64,000 nt of DNA from Daldinia sp. FL1419 (lineage: Eukaryota > Ascomycota > Sordariomycetes > Xylariales > Hypoxylaceae). Within the stretch, counting starts at the first letter, position 1; each line of letters starts with the position of its first letter. Of this stretch, positions 46,108 through 57,364 are shown in pieces. The stretch spans positions 1 to 64,000 of the forward strand of contig MU623428.1 of NCBI GenBank assembly GCA_025201765.1, in the 5' to 3' direction. The translations under genes and the position numbers were made by a program. Under the pieces are notes generated by a model. That model had not been told where the DNA came from. It saw only the letters and a program-made list of their open reading frames with translations, and searched no databases.

Positions 46108-47166
46108 CTTTTACGACGAGCAATAAAGATAAAACGGCAAGATGATCTATGTATGAGATGATAGTTGCTCTAGGAACATGTTCTGTCCAAGTAATGGAGA
46201 TTATGATGCTCTTATGCATTGGGTTAACGACGAGAACTGGTTATGAATTATGTTCATGCGGAGATACCACGGGTTCTTTAACGATCTTCCCCAAAAATCG
46301 CCAACGAACAGCAATAGGCCATTATAGCCTAGCGTTCAGCTCGACGGAGAAGAAGAATAATAGTAAAAGCAAATCAATCGACGCAAAAATCAGGAAAGAA
46401 TAACACCGTGGCGTAATAATTAGTTCTTCAATGTCGGGTTTATTATCACTCGTCCTTTTTATGTAAGTAAGCCCCGGAATGGTATTATCGTCACTAGTAT
46501 CTGCAACTCGACAGATTTGTATTCCCTCTATCAAAATTTCGGAGAATAATGACGGACAATGAAGCGGTGAAGATACCTATGATATAGGTAGTAGGTACTA
46601 CGGAGAAAATAACCTTCCTAAAAAGCCGCCTTGTTTTTCACGGCTAGATGAAGGGAACTACTCCCGAATCTTACTGGCATCATGTACATAACAATGCACG
46701 TAAGTAGTAGTCGGGAAGCAAAGAATGCAGAAGGGATTCAAGCAAATCTTAAGTATACAAGGTACCTACATCACGTCTAGGGTAGGTAGGTACTTAGGTA
46801 CCTAGGTATGATTTACCTGGGTACTTAACCTACCTACCTAATCCAAGGTGCCTATATGCTACTCGCATAGAATAAGAAGCATGTGAGTCCTCATCGACAT
46901 GTAATATTAGGTACACATGTATCTATAAAGCGGAGCCACATAGCGCGGCTGCTTTGTAGATAGGTACATAAGGTACATCCAAAACGCAGGAAGGATGGGA
47001 CCACTGGTTTTCAACTCTCCACTTATGTCATATGTCGTTCTCATTACATGCATGTACCTAGTCTTTCTACGAACCAACATTAAACATTGAGGCTCAAGCT
47101 ACTACCAAGTAAATACCGAGATTCAGAGCATAGGTATCTAGGAAGGTAGACAGCCAATTGCTTATC
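46108..47166. other. Intergenic with dense CCTAGG/GGTACC palindromes
   Basis: No gene supported. 46760-46850 carries a cluster of TAGGTAGGTAC, CTTAGGTACCTAGGTA and TTAACCTACCTACC words that can pair with each other as inverted repeats. Similar words appear at 46960-46980 and 47130-47150. Confidence 0.5.
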
Positions 47167-48188
47167 ATGGGAAAAGAGAAATCGGCCAAAAAGAATCAAC
47201 CATCAAATCCCCCAGTAGCAGTTGCAAGTCGATCACCAGGTTGGCCACCATTTAAGCCACCTCTGCCCGTTGTACAACTCTACCCAGAAGCTCCTGTCGA
47301 AGGATTGGAGGATAAGATAATCCTGCTGCGAAACTTCTGGCCGAAGAGCCTTTGCCGAGACTACGTCAATTTTCTTAAGACATTACCCCTAACGACCACA
47401 CCAGGTCGCCCAAAACGTGGTGAAGCCCTGAGAGTGAATGATAGGTTTCAAGTTGATGATATTCGTTTCGCGGAGAAACTTTGGCTTGAAACAGGACTCA
47501 AAGATGCCTTGCTAGACGAGTCATGTAAACATCTTTGGTAAGTAAGCCTTTTCGCCTTGCAATATTTTCATATAAACTACCCGAGATACCTCACTCGAAT
47601 CCCTGACAGGCGAGTGGCACTAATATATAGGTATATATATCAATAGGGGCGGCGACGCAATAGGCCTGAACCCCAACATCCGAGTCTATCGATATTCTAA
47701 GGGGCAATACTTTGATTGTCACTGTATGTGTTTGATCTTACACTGGATCCATTCTTCTTTTCCCCGTTTCATAAAGCCACATTCGTCAAGCGACAGTAGG
47801 CCATGCAAGAAACATGTTTATTAATATGTAATCGCAGATGATGACTCAAACCTAGTGACTCTACAGCATCCTGTCCAGACATCTAACACCGTTAGCACTA
47901 AAACAACGTGGACGTTATTGCTCTACTTGACCTCGGCAGCCGAAGGTTGTACCGGTGGAGAAACCGTATTCTACCCTCGAGATCGCAAATCGTCAAAAGA
48001 AGAGATTGCCGTTGCCCCTGAAACGGGGCTGCTCCTGCTCCATAAGCATGGCGACGACTGTTTACTGGTAAGCTCAGCAGCGTCATTATCTCCCGGACGA
48101 AGTTAAACTAGATTAATAGCACGAAGGACGGGAAGTGACAGCAGGAGAAAAATGGATAATTCGCACTGATCTCTGTGTAAAGAAGTAA
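47167..48188 (+). CDS. Prolyl 4-hydroxylase-like 2OG-Fe(II) dioxygenase
   Basis: Iron- and 2-oxoglutarate-dependent oxygenase of the P4H-alpha type; the hydroxylated target is unknown. Exons 47167-47537, 47647-47723, 47838-48067 and 48120-48188 give 248 residues. The double-stranded beta-helix is readable as IRVYRYSKGQYFDCHYDDS, giving the HxD pair His149 and Asp151, then LLLYLTSAAEGCTGGETVFYP. The distal His227 opens exon 4 in HEGREVTAGEKWIIRTDL, with Lys237 as the likely 2-oxoglutarate contact. All four iron and cosubstrate positions are therefore present. The N-terminus is Lys/Pro-rich with no signal peptide, so a cytosolic or nuclear protein is likely. Each junction preserves phase and family words. 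Confidence 0.92.
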
Positions 48189-50428
48189 CTGTTGGAATTT
48201 GGATACCTGAAAGTACGCGAATCCTGTCTTACTCACGACACCAACTGCTGAATTTCATAGACAAGGAAGAGCAAATTTCTCATAATGAAAAATAGCACCA
48301 TCTCCCCTATCTACACCCTCCCCTCCCTACACTCAAAACTAGTGTCATATTTTGTCTACTCGCCAAATGGTACCTGCTTGAGTAAGTAGACCAACACAGA
48401 AACCGGCCAACCAGGATATCGGTTAACTAAGGAAAATAACCATCGTCAAAAGGGCCAAGACGCCATATTCATCGACCTAGAATCGGACCAAAATACACCC
48501 GGTATAACGAATCGCGGTCTTTCGGTTCGACCAACGGCTGGTTTTACTACAACAAGCTTGCCGAATTTCAAAGCAAATATCCCGTCACCTCTAGAGCCTG
48601 GGCTATTTTTTAACCCTATCACTATTGGAAATGCTACACACGGGACGTTTCCGCCGTATCGTATCACAGCATGTAACGATGCTGCCCGCTTAAGCCACCC
48701 ATTCAGCCATGTCTGACATATATAGCAAGGCTAGACCAATCATTCCCGGCCATTCACCGAATTGCCAGACTTTACGTATCACTGTAGCATACCGTCCTGC
48801 GCTAGAATGTTTCTACCCCAGTAGCGGATTTAAACCGTTTCAGCGACGGCCCCGGGATTCGCCCTCGACAGCTGCACGACGACCGAGCGACCCATATTCA
48901 GCCTCGCCTCGGAGCACTACAAAGCGGAAAGCTCTTATGGCTATTCACTGTGTAATATTTTGCAATACTGGCCACCTATACTACAACGGCTTATAGAACT
49001 GGCAGTGAAACAAGATCCTATCAGATCTCAGATGACGCGCATCATTCTTCTCCGTTACACCGAATCCGTCCATTCATTCGCTTAGACATGACTTCCTTTT
49101 TATATTACTACCTCTTTATGTATTAGGCTTCGGATTTCATTGCCTGAATCACTCTTGCGCTTACGCACTAGCTAAGCCCCAAAGTCCTCGTCGATTCTTC
49201 CTGGCCTCTTCCTCCCAGGCCTTTCCTTGGGGGATAATTACCGAAAGATATTTCCAAAGACCTTATAGGTGGAGTTGACGGTGGATATCAAAGTCAAGGA
49301 ATGAGCATGGCCAACTTACCGCGTCTTAACCATGGCTGGCCTTGTTCGTGGTCAACACCAAGACTCTTCAAGGATAAGCAAGCAGTATGTTGAGTTTTTA
49401 CGAACCTATTATCTCATATTGTATATAAAGAGGTTGGCTATATCTCTGAGGTTTTACGGATAATAGAAAAGCATATAAAAGGGGATTGAAAAGGGGGACT
49501 AGATGACTAGTAATCTCTATAAGGTGATTGGAGAATAGATGGACCATTATAGCAACCCGGTAGAGCAGGGAAGAGACCAGAAGGATACACCCAGCCTGAT
49601 AGGGCGAAATCAATCACATAATTCGTAAACTAACCTACCTACGCAGAACGCGGAGCACAGTGACTCTGGCTCGATCCTTAGACTGGTGTCCGCGGTCTAG
49701 GGAGGTTAAGAGCTAGAGTGGCAAGCTCATAAGCTCGGATATCTTTACGGCGTAAACTACATCAAGTAGGTAGCTAGCTATTAGCTAACTAGCAGAATAG
49801 TCCATACCAACACACACACACGAGGCTTTACATATTTTACAAGAGCCCACTTGGTACCCTTCCAGATGGAGGAGGACGCGTGGCGAAAATAAAATAAAAT
49901 AAAAACAAGCGGTGAACTTGGGCAAGGATGATGGCTTCGGGAAAGGACGCAGTGCGGCGGGTTGATAGGCGCAAGATCCCGCGGGCGTGTCGTGAAATTC
50001 GATATGCAAGTCTGTTGCTAGACTTGTTTTGCTATTATTGGTCGATACGACGATATGAACGTAAAAGTTTTCCAAAGAGACATTCGAAGTACCTGTCTCC
50101 GATTTCAATTTGACTTATTAACTTTTCCTCAAAAGGGACTTCATTACAAACCCCAGACAAATCTACGAGTAGAAATACGACGCATCAATAGCGAGACAAT
50201 GGTATCATAGCATGCACAATCTAGAAGGCCAGACTTGTCAATTGCCTATCGTCGAGGCGGGATCAGGGGTCAATTAATTCTCATTATCATTGACCTAGGT
50301 AAACCACGAATCTTACTCATTTGGTAAGATTGAATCGGATATGCCACAGACTCCAGTTCCCATGCGTTGTGTGAAAAAAGTCAACCCTCTGCCCGATCCC
50401 GTTTTGTTGTTTTACCGAAAGAAGACCT
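48189..50428. other. 2.2-kb intergenic region with weak coding traces
   Basis: Two stop-free plus-strand stretches lack a good start: 48390-48713 (about 107 residues, Asn/Thr/Pro-rich, with LFFNPITIGNATHGTFPPYR) and 48834-49085 (about 83 residues, with YGYSLCNILQYWPPILQRLIELA). They may be exons of an unrecognised gene or remnants of a dead one. From 49100 to 50428 I see only short frames, a CACACACACA run at 49810-49822 and the 3' side of RPS4. Confidence 0.35.
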
Positions 50429-51545
50429 TTAGTGGCCAGCCAGAGTGTGGGCTCGGCGGCGGTCACGCTCCTCAGCGATGGTGAGCTTGACACCCTTACC
50501 CTTGGGCAGAGAGATCCAGGGCTTCTCAGAGCCGATGACGAAAACGTTGCTCTCACGGGTGGCGAAGGTGTTGTCAATGGCGTCCTTGATGTGGACAATG
50601 TTGAAACCTCCGTCGTGGCGCTCACGGTGGGTGATAACGCCGACACGACCCATGTTGCGACCACCAGTAGCCATGGCGATAGCACCAGTGTCGAACTTGA
50701 TGAAGTCTTCAATCTTGCCGGTGGCAATGTTGATCTTGACTGTGTCGTTGACCTTGATTAGAGGGTCAGGGTAGCGGATGCTGTGGAAGAGAAAAAACCA
50801 TGTTAGCATACGCGTTGGAAAGGGGGACATACCAGCCATTAGTTCGAAGCTCGATCTTATCACAAGATGGGAAAAGGTGGTTCAACCAAAGCTTGATCCA
50901 ACGGCTGAATGATGTCTGACAGAACTTACGTTCTCGCATCGTGCGTGACCAAGAATGGGATTCCGCCCTTGCCAAGTTGCACTCGCTTAACCTTGCCGAG
51001 CTTGTACTCGGCCTCCTCAGCCTGGATACGGTGGATGGTGTATCGGCCCTTGGTGTCGTAGATGAGTCGGAAGTTTTCGCCGGTCTTCTCGAGAGTGATG
51101 ACGTCCATGAAGCCAGCGGGGTAGGTGGTGTCAGTTCGGACCTTGCCGTCAACCTTGACCAGACGCTGCATGAGAATGGCCTTGGTCTCGCGGTAGTTCA
51201 AGGCATACTTTAGACGGTTGCGGATGAAGATGATGAGGGGCATGCAGTCACGCTGCTTGTGAGGACCGGCCGACGGCTTGGGGGCGTAGACACCCGAGAG
51301 CTTGTCGAGAAGCCAGTGGGAGGGGGCGCTCAGGCGCTTCTGGTGCTTCTTACTGTAGGTATCATGTATGGTTAGTTATATGCCATTATAAAATTTCATC
51401 CAAATTTTCCGCGGTGGGAAATTCGACATCGAAATTCGCGTCTTCCTCGTCGCCGTGGTTTCTCAAAACGAATACATGCTTTCTTTGATACAATTGATGC
51501 GAGTATTAGATCAAGGGAGATTATTACTTACGGTCCGCGGGCCAT
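50429..51545 (-). CDS. RPS4: 40S ribosomal protein S4 (eS4)
   Basis: Structural protein of the small cytosolic ribosomal subunit. Three exons on the minus strand, 51532-51545, 50930-51352 and 50429-50780, give 262 residues, the standard length. The first exon is only 14 nt (MARG and two bases of Pro), a common layout for fungal ribosomal-protein genes. It then reads KKHQKRLSAPSHWLLDKLSG, and the S4/RNA-binding region RNRLKYALNYRETKAILMQR follows. The eS4 central domain carries KVDGKVRTDTTYPAGFMDV and the KOW-like region TGGRNMGRVGVI. The end is RRRAHTLAGH. Intron 2 interrupts DARTIRYPDP. The 5' intron begins within sight of the start codon and is 179 nt long. Confidence 0.97.
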
Positions 51546-52564
51546 TTTGACTGTTCAACGATGGGGTATTGGAGTTATCGTGAAGTGGCAGAATCGAGTG
51601 GAGGATTGTCAATTGCGACTTGAGAAAAGTTGAATTGTATGTGCCTAGTTCGAAATTTTGCGAGAAGCGAGAAAAGGCAGGTTTGTGCCCTAGTGCGCAG
51701 TGGGACCAGCCTTAGCTTGACTATATGTACTGATGTACCTAAAAATGGGTACGTATCTGAGAAGTTAGATCGACTTAGGCGGTCAGTGCACCACCAGCTG
51801 CAGAAAGTTCTTGGCATCTGTCTCGCTGAGCATTCGGGAGGAGGTACGTACCGTCATTGTTCTGTTCTAGACCCACGAAGCCCTCTTGATGCTTTCCATA
51901 CCTTTGGTATCTAGGTAGGTACCTACTGTAGGTAGGCAGGTACACATTAAGTGCATAGTAATAATTATTTCAATTACTAGAACACTCATTACCTACTAGG
52001 TAGCTTTTTACGTAGTTCGCTCCAAGAATATTTTCTTTCTATTTTAGTCCCTATACAATATGTCCATAGATTTGAGCATAGGTAAACTATACAAGAGCCT
52101 TCGACTCGGCCTCTTACTGCAAATATAATATTCGGTTGACGCAAATTGGTCGATACATTTGGAGTTGCTTTGGCGAGACTATATCATCTTCAGCCATTGT
52201 CATAAACCCGTATCCCCCCATCCCTTCGTCCTACGGCGTATACCATATCTGTCCCAATCGCTCCTCACCCCATAATACGCCCGCACTGTATATTCTGTAA
52301 CGACAGGACCTTTATGCTTGACGCAAGCATAAAATCAGCTAAGGTCTTTCTGCGTAGTCTCGACACCTTTCCGGGTCGAGTTTTTGGCAGCATCGACTTA
52401 AAACCCATCCTTCATACCTCGGGCTACCTTGTAGTCTATCCCCGTCTCTAGGTAGAGTGCTAGTCTTAGCCATGGATGCCAATTGTCATAATTTTCTTAC
52501 TTTTCCTTTCTAAGGAATTTGCTAGTTTGTGTTCTAATGCCTCCTTCGACATAATCCGAGAGTG
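51546..52564. other. Intergenic: RPS4 promoter and telobox gene 3' side
   Basis: No gene supported. TAGGTAGGTACC and TAGGTAGGCAGGTAC words at 51911-51945. Short frames only. Confidence 0.5.
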
Positions 52565-54199
52565 TCATCCTAAACCACGCCTCTCCGGAGGTAGCTCACT
52601 TGTAACCTGCGTGTCATCGAGGAGAAGACGTGATATGTCCATTTCTCCCATAGTACCAGACCCAAATCCGGAGCCGGCACCTTCATTCCAGTAAAGGTTG
52701 GGATGTGGTTGTTGAGACGACTCTCCTGTTTCAATAAGACTGGAAGGTAGCGGCCACTTTGGCATGTCTTCTTTCGAATTGGTTCGATTAAGATGGGGCT
52801 CAAGCAAGGCCGACTTAGAAACATGTAGTGAATTCTCGATGGCCATATTAACAGAAGGCTCTAACAAATTGTTGCCTCTGCCTGGCTGCCCGGGCTCTCG
52901 GACCTGCATGGCCGTCTTTTCTGTGCCTGCAAACTTTTCAGGATACTTATTTCGTAACCGATCGCGAAGATCAGTTGGCTGCCTACTAGACAGGTTGAAT
53001 CTTGGATCCCTCTGAATCTTGGTCCACTGCGGCCCATAGAGCTCGAAGCCCTCTAATATCTCTCTGTCATCTTGCTCAGAAAATGGACGTCGCTCTCTTC
53101 GATGCGATTTTTTGAAGGGCCCCTTGATGCCTAACTCTACCAAATCTTCCATCTTCTTGCGATGGGCCCTGCTCTTTCGTTGCCTCGTTGGTGCAGGGTC
53201 AGAATCGTTCTGGGCCGATTGAGCCTGCTCATTTTCCGGCTCGTCTTCTGTTTCGTTCAGAATATTTTCAGACATAAGACCCTTCGTCGGCCTCCCTTTA
53301 GCCCTTGCACTGGGTAGCTTCTCTCGCGTAACATCATTCCTAGCCGATGGACTTGCTCGGAGCTCTTCGGGACAACAAGTCCGAAATCTATCTTTTAGAT
53401 CACCCGCAGTCCGGTCATTGAATCGATAATCGGGGTCTTCTAGAATGTCCGTCCACCTTCCAACACCATGCTTGCTCACACCGAGTAATAAATGATTGGT
53501 CTCTTCTTCTGACCACTTTCTTCGTGGTTTAGCAGCACGTCGCTTGACTTTTCCCGTTGGTGTTCGTTCGGGCTCGGGTGGAGGACTGGGACCTGTCTTC
53601 TCTTCAGCTGGTTCTGATGTCTCGGGCGGCTTGGTAATGCCAAGAGCTTGCGGAGGCTCGGAATGTGGGCGATTGTCGAAGGAGCCGGAAGAGATTGGTG
53701 GGAATAGGGAAGCATCGGATGGTGGCTCAAGCAATCCCACTATGATTGGAGGAAACATATGCTGCTGAGTAGCTGCTTTCTGTTTCTTGAGCGGCTGCGG
53801 TAACTGTACGAAATCCTCCTTCACTGGTCTCCTCTTCTTTCCAAGGTCTTCGGTATTATCTGGTATATCATCTAATATCATGCGCAAATCCTGGGACGAT
53901 ATATGGCTTAGTAGAACTCGGTCCGATGGTTGATTAGCATCGGTTCTCGAGGCGTTGTTCGTGACGGAAAACTCGTCTACGACTGAATGCAAGGAGGGCA
54001 TAGACTGTGAGGCTAATTGACCGAGGTTCGTATCCGGTATATCGGATCTCTGGCCAGCATCGGGCTCGATGGGATGCAAACGGCCGGACGACTTAGGAAG
54101 AGAAAGGACTTTAATGGGTGGAAGCTCAGCATGGTGAGGCCGTGGTGTAGCAGTTGATTCGTTCAGCAGATGAATGAGTCGCGGCTCGATAGTGGCCAT
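52565..54199 (-). CDS. Double-Myb (telobox) DNA-binding protein, Teb1/Tay1-like
   Basis: Probable duplex telomere-repeat-binding factor. Single-exon frame of 544 residues from MATIEPRLIHLLNESTAT. The first Myb/SANT domain is at about 226-280 (KPRRKWSEEETNHLLLGVSKHG, WTDILEDPDYRF) ending in the telobox-type third helix AGDLKDRFRTCCPEEL. The second is at about 366-425 (RRPFSEQDDREILEGFELYG, WTKIQRDPRF) ending TDLRDRLRNKYPEKF. The xDLKDxxR helix is the hallmark of telomeric Myb proteins, and two such domains in one chain match fission-yeast Teb1 and Yarrowia Tay1, which bind TTAGGG-type arrays. Linkers are basic and disordered. The upstream in-frame codons to 54424 look like translated leader and were excluded. 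The function is inferred from architecture. Confidence 0.85.
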   Translation of the reverse strand: MATIEPRLIHLLNESTATPRPHHAELPPIKVLSLPKSSGRLHPIEPDAGQRSDIPDTNLGQLASQSMPSLHSVVDEFSVTNNASRTDANQPSDRVLLSHISSQDLRMILDDIPDNTEDLGKKRRPVKEDFVQLPQPLKKQKAATQQHMFPPIIVGLLEPPSDASLFPPISSGSFDNRPHSEPPQALGITKPPETSEPAEEKTGPSPPPEPERTPTGKVKRRAAKPRRKWSEEETNHLLLGVSKHGVGRWTDILEDPDYRFNDRTAGDLKDRFRTCCPEELRASPSARNDVTREKLPSARAKGRPTKGLMSENILNETEDEPENEQAQSAQNDSDPAPTRQRKSRAHRKKMEDLVELGIKGPFKKSHRRERRPFSEQDDREILEGFELYGPQWTKIQRDPRFNLSSRQPTDLRDRLRNKYPEKFAGTEKTAMQVREPGQPGRGNNLLEPSVNMAIENSLHVSKSALLEPHLNRTNSKEDMPKWPLPSSLIETGESSQQPHPNLYWNEGAGSGFGSGTMGEMDISRLLLDDTQVTSELPPERRGLG

Positions 54200-56101
54200 C
54201 GTGGGTCGATGGTAGTTGACAAGAGAAGGGCATTGGGAGAGAAGGAAAAAAAGGGTCCCGGACGGACTCTTTGTTTGCACGGGGGAGAAGGGGGGAGAGA
54301 CAGGCAAAGGCGAGAAGTGGAAATGGAAATAAAATCGGGAGCGGAAGTAGAAGCGGGATAGGCGATAAGGGGAAACGAAGAACAGTCGAGACTCGTAAGA
54401 GACCAGGGAAAATAGTGAGGACACTACTGTTTTCGATCTGTCTGAGTGAGAAGGGAAAATGCCAGGAGAATTTCAACACAGTATGATACTGTCCTGTTTC
54501 TTTGCCTCTTGGTTCTATCTTTGGTAGATGGATGCGAAAAGGGTAAGAAGGCCTTTTTTTTAAGATTATGGTTCAAGTTTGAGGGAAAAGAAAATGGAAA
54601 AATAGGATTAAAAAAAAAGGTATGTATGTCGATGATCAATCACCGAGGATGAAAAATAAAATCATCAAATAGATTTTAGGATCTTCATATCCTCGTTTGC
54701 CCCCTTTTCTTACTCTTGAGAGGAGGGAATATAATAGCAATAACAATAATAATAATGATGATGATATAAGGGAGAGAAAAGAGAGAGTTGAAAAAAAGGA
54801 AAACTTCTTCCTATCATTGATAGGACCAAAGGTTGTATGGCTGCATGTGCTAGGAAATGGAAAGGGTATTAGTGCGGACTGGCCGCGTTTGCGTATTCTT
54901 TTCAAGGCCTGTTGTTCTCTCTCTTGTTTTTCCCTTCTTCTTCTTTTTTTTTTTTCCCCTTCAACCTGTTTGTAAAAATGTTGCTTCACGCGAAGAAAAT
55001 AATCAATAGGACTATTGGAATCATTGGAATCATCAGAGTCCATTTGATCCATTGATCCCCCCCCTAATGTAGACTGACCAGTGACCTTACCTACACGTAC
55101 TAAAACCAATGCAGCAATTTATTGAACCGATTAGGTTATGGATGATGATAGTTGCCTTCGGGGTGCCGGAACCTAGGATGGGGGTCAATGGTCTGGCAAT
55201 GGCCTGCAACAAAAACTCTCTCTCTTTCGAGTTATTTGTTTATGGAAAGAGTGGAAGGAGGAAAAGAGGAAAATTGAGGAGGGATGTTCTGGTTACACTA
55301 AAGATAACAAAGCAATAGCAGCGAATTTCAAATTAATCATCCTCCTTTTTCGGCTGGGTAAAATGCCAAGAATTTCTTGAATCTGCAATTGCGATGGAAC
55401 ACAGTTCAATGCATGTACACCTCCTGCTACTTAGGCAGCTAGACCTGCCACCTGTTATATTACATAGTAGTAGATTAACCTAACCTAGGTATGTACATAA
55501 CCTTGCCTCTTGCTACCGTTTGATCCTTTAAAGTTCCCGTACCTGTATTCGTGACCCAATCGGGACGGTCCCGCCTCTATCCCGCCTCTATCCCGCCGCT
55601 ATCCTAGCAGCTCTTTCCCCTATTCTGACGCCGCACTCCACGCCGGTTCGGTTCGGTACTTTAGGGTACCCTTGACACCATGTAATTGACCAAGGTAATC
55701 AACCATAATCGACAATAATCGTTCGACTTACTCATCATACCTAACCCGCAATCCTTATCGTTTCAACTTCATCTGTTTTTCTCTTTTTGTTCTTCTAGAA
55801 CGAATCACTCCTGCGAGACATTATGCTTGTTTAATTTATAAAGGTCTACCTATGAATAATACATTAGGTAACATAGGTACCCAACACATCCAACATACCT
55901 ACTGAACTACCTAGGTACATGGTTACAACTCGAGGCCTGTTACTATACGTGGTCTCACTTATACGTCCCAAAAAGAAGAAGACAGATCACTTACAACCCA
56001 ACACGCTATCCATTACCCGCCATAATAAATCTGGTTGGAGGCTAGATAGTTATTAATATCAGCAATTTATTGCAGCGTCATAATAAAGGGTATTCCGGAC
56101 C
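54200..56101. other. 1.9-kb intergenic region
   Basis: The long 5' leader of the telobox gene is purine/pyrimidine-biased. There are AAT/GAT microsatellite-like runs near 54735-54765 and a T-rich run at 54930-54960. A minus-strand frame at 54636-55109 is dominated by low-complexity Lys/Arg/Leu runs and is not called. A repeated TATCCCGCC element lies near 55575-55600 and CCTAGG words at 55480-55490 and 55905-55920. Confidence 0.5.
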
Positions 56102-56986
56102 ATGGCCTCGCAACTACCGGCGTTCCCCCGCACTATCTTCACTATCGTAGAGCCTATCTCTCTGTAAGCCATAATATATATATCTTGATTAACAACCTAT
56201 CTCCTTGAGAAAAACTGACGCCGCTCGTTAGTATTGGCGGCTTTCTCGGGCCCTTTTTGGACCCCGAATGGTTCATAGCCTCTCAGATTGACGCCTTAGA
56301 CGGCAGCAATCTCGCGGCGCGAGACGACAACGCACGTCTAGTTGTCCTCCAGTTAGGAAACACATACGGGCTTCTATTCCTTCTTGGCGTAGCTGTGTTA
56401 TATACTACTACTGAGCTCAAAGTTGTCCGTAACTATCTAATAGCCTTGTGGTTCGTATTCCCTGGTTTTTTTTTTTCTTCTTCATGTGTTATGGCGGAGG
56501 AGAGAAGATCTGGTTTTATGTCGAGTAACTAAACTGCTTACAAAACATGGATGATATCCTCGCCCCTGGTAGTCGTATAGCCGTCATGCGGCGGAGTAAT
56601 ACACGTCCTATACCCGCCTGCATATGTACATTCATATACAGCGTGTCATACTATACCCTACCTTACCCTATCGCTAACATTCCTCAAATCGTAGGATCGC
56701 GGATATAAGCCACGTCGGTGTTACATGCTGGCTGCTTGGATATGACAGAACGTTGGATGTACGCTCCTGGAACGCCGTGACCTGGGGTAATGTCGGCTTT
56801 ACTGTGAGTTCTATGCTTAATCCTTTACTATACCTCCGAATTCAGCCTACGAGAATATACTGAATACACTGAATAAGCTGACTCTTACCTGGCAAGTCTC
56901 TCCTCTGCCTGACGCGAACAGCCTACCTCCTAGGCTTATTCGGCGCGGATCGCAAGTTAATCACGGCATCCAAAAAGACGATTTAA
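56102..56986 (+). CDS. DUF7704-family integral membrane protein
   Basis: Small multi-pass protein found across filamentous fungi; its function is unknown. Four exons, 56102-56163, 56232-56450, 56695-56803 and 56897-56986, give 159 residues. Predicted membrane stretches are FTIVEPISLIGGFLGPFL, GLLFLLGVAVLYTT, HVGVTCWLLGY and VGFTSLLCLTRTAYLLGLFG. The introns were fixed by phase: TGG is split between exons 2 and 3 (LIALWIADISHVG). The exon 4 acceptor at 56895-56896 keeps the frame open to TAA, whereas the nearer AG at 56920 hits a stop at once. The first exon is only 62 nt, and the gene is convergent with the RRM gene. Confidence 0.75.
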
Positions 56987-57364
56987 GTTAGATACCCCGT
57001 AAGGATAATTTTCCACTCTAAAGCAAGCAATACTACAAAGCTACCTTCTAGTCGATTCATATCATAGACGAAGAGTCGCCTTAGCAATTAGAAAACGTTT
57101 TTCAATTGACCGGAGAATTTTACCATGCCCCCCGAAACTTTGTGACGGCCCTCCTGTCAGCCTACCAGCCTGCCAGCCTGCAACTTAATTGCTCTTCTGT
57201 TTCCTGTTTCCGTTCCGTCTACAATACCTGAAATAACTGTTTCCGTGACTATAAAAGCCGTAATACTATCCCATGCCTACATGGCCGACCTGAATAGGTA
57301 GTAGTCACCCTAAATCTCGTATAAAAAGAAGGGGCTATTAAGTGCTGAGAGAGCTATGCTGTCT
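56987..57364. other. Convergent 3' intergenic gap
   Basis: About 380 bp between two stop codons. A TGCCAGCCTG-type short repeat (CAGCCTACCAGCCTGCCAGCCTGC) lies at about 57156-57181. No gene. Confidence 0.5.

Noticed and set aside
50432..50774. Two 109-codon plus-strand frames
   Set aside because: Antisense shadows of the strongly codon-biased RPS4 exon 3.
54636..55109. 157-codon minus-strand frame upstream of the telobox gene
   Set aside because: Built from Lys/Arg and Leu/Ser low-complexity runs in a purine/pyrimidine-biased leader; no domain.
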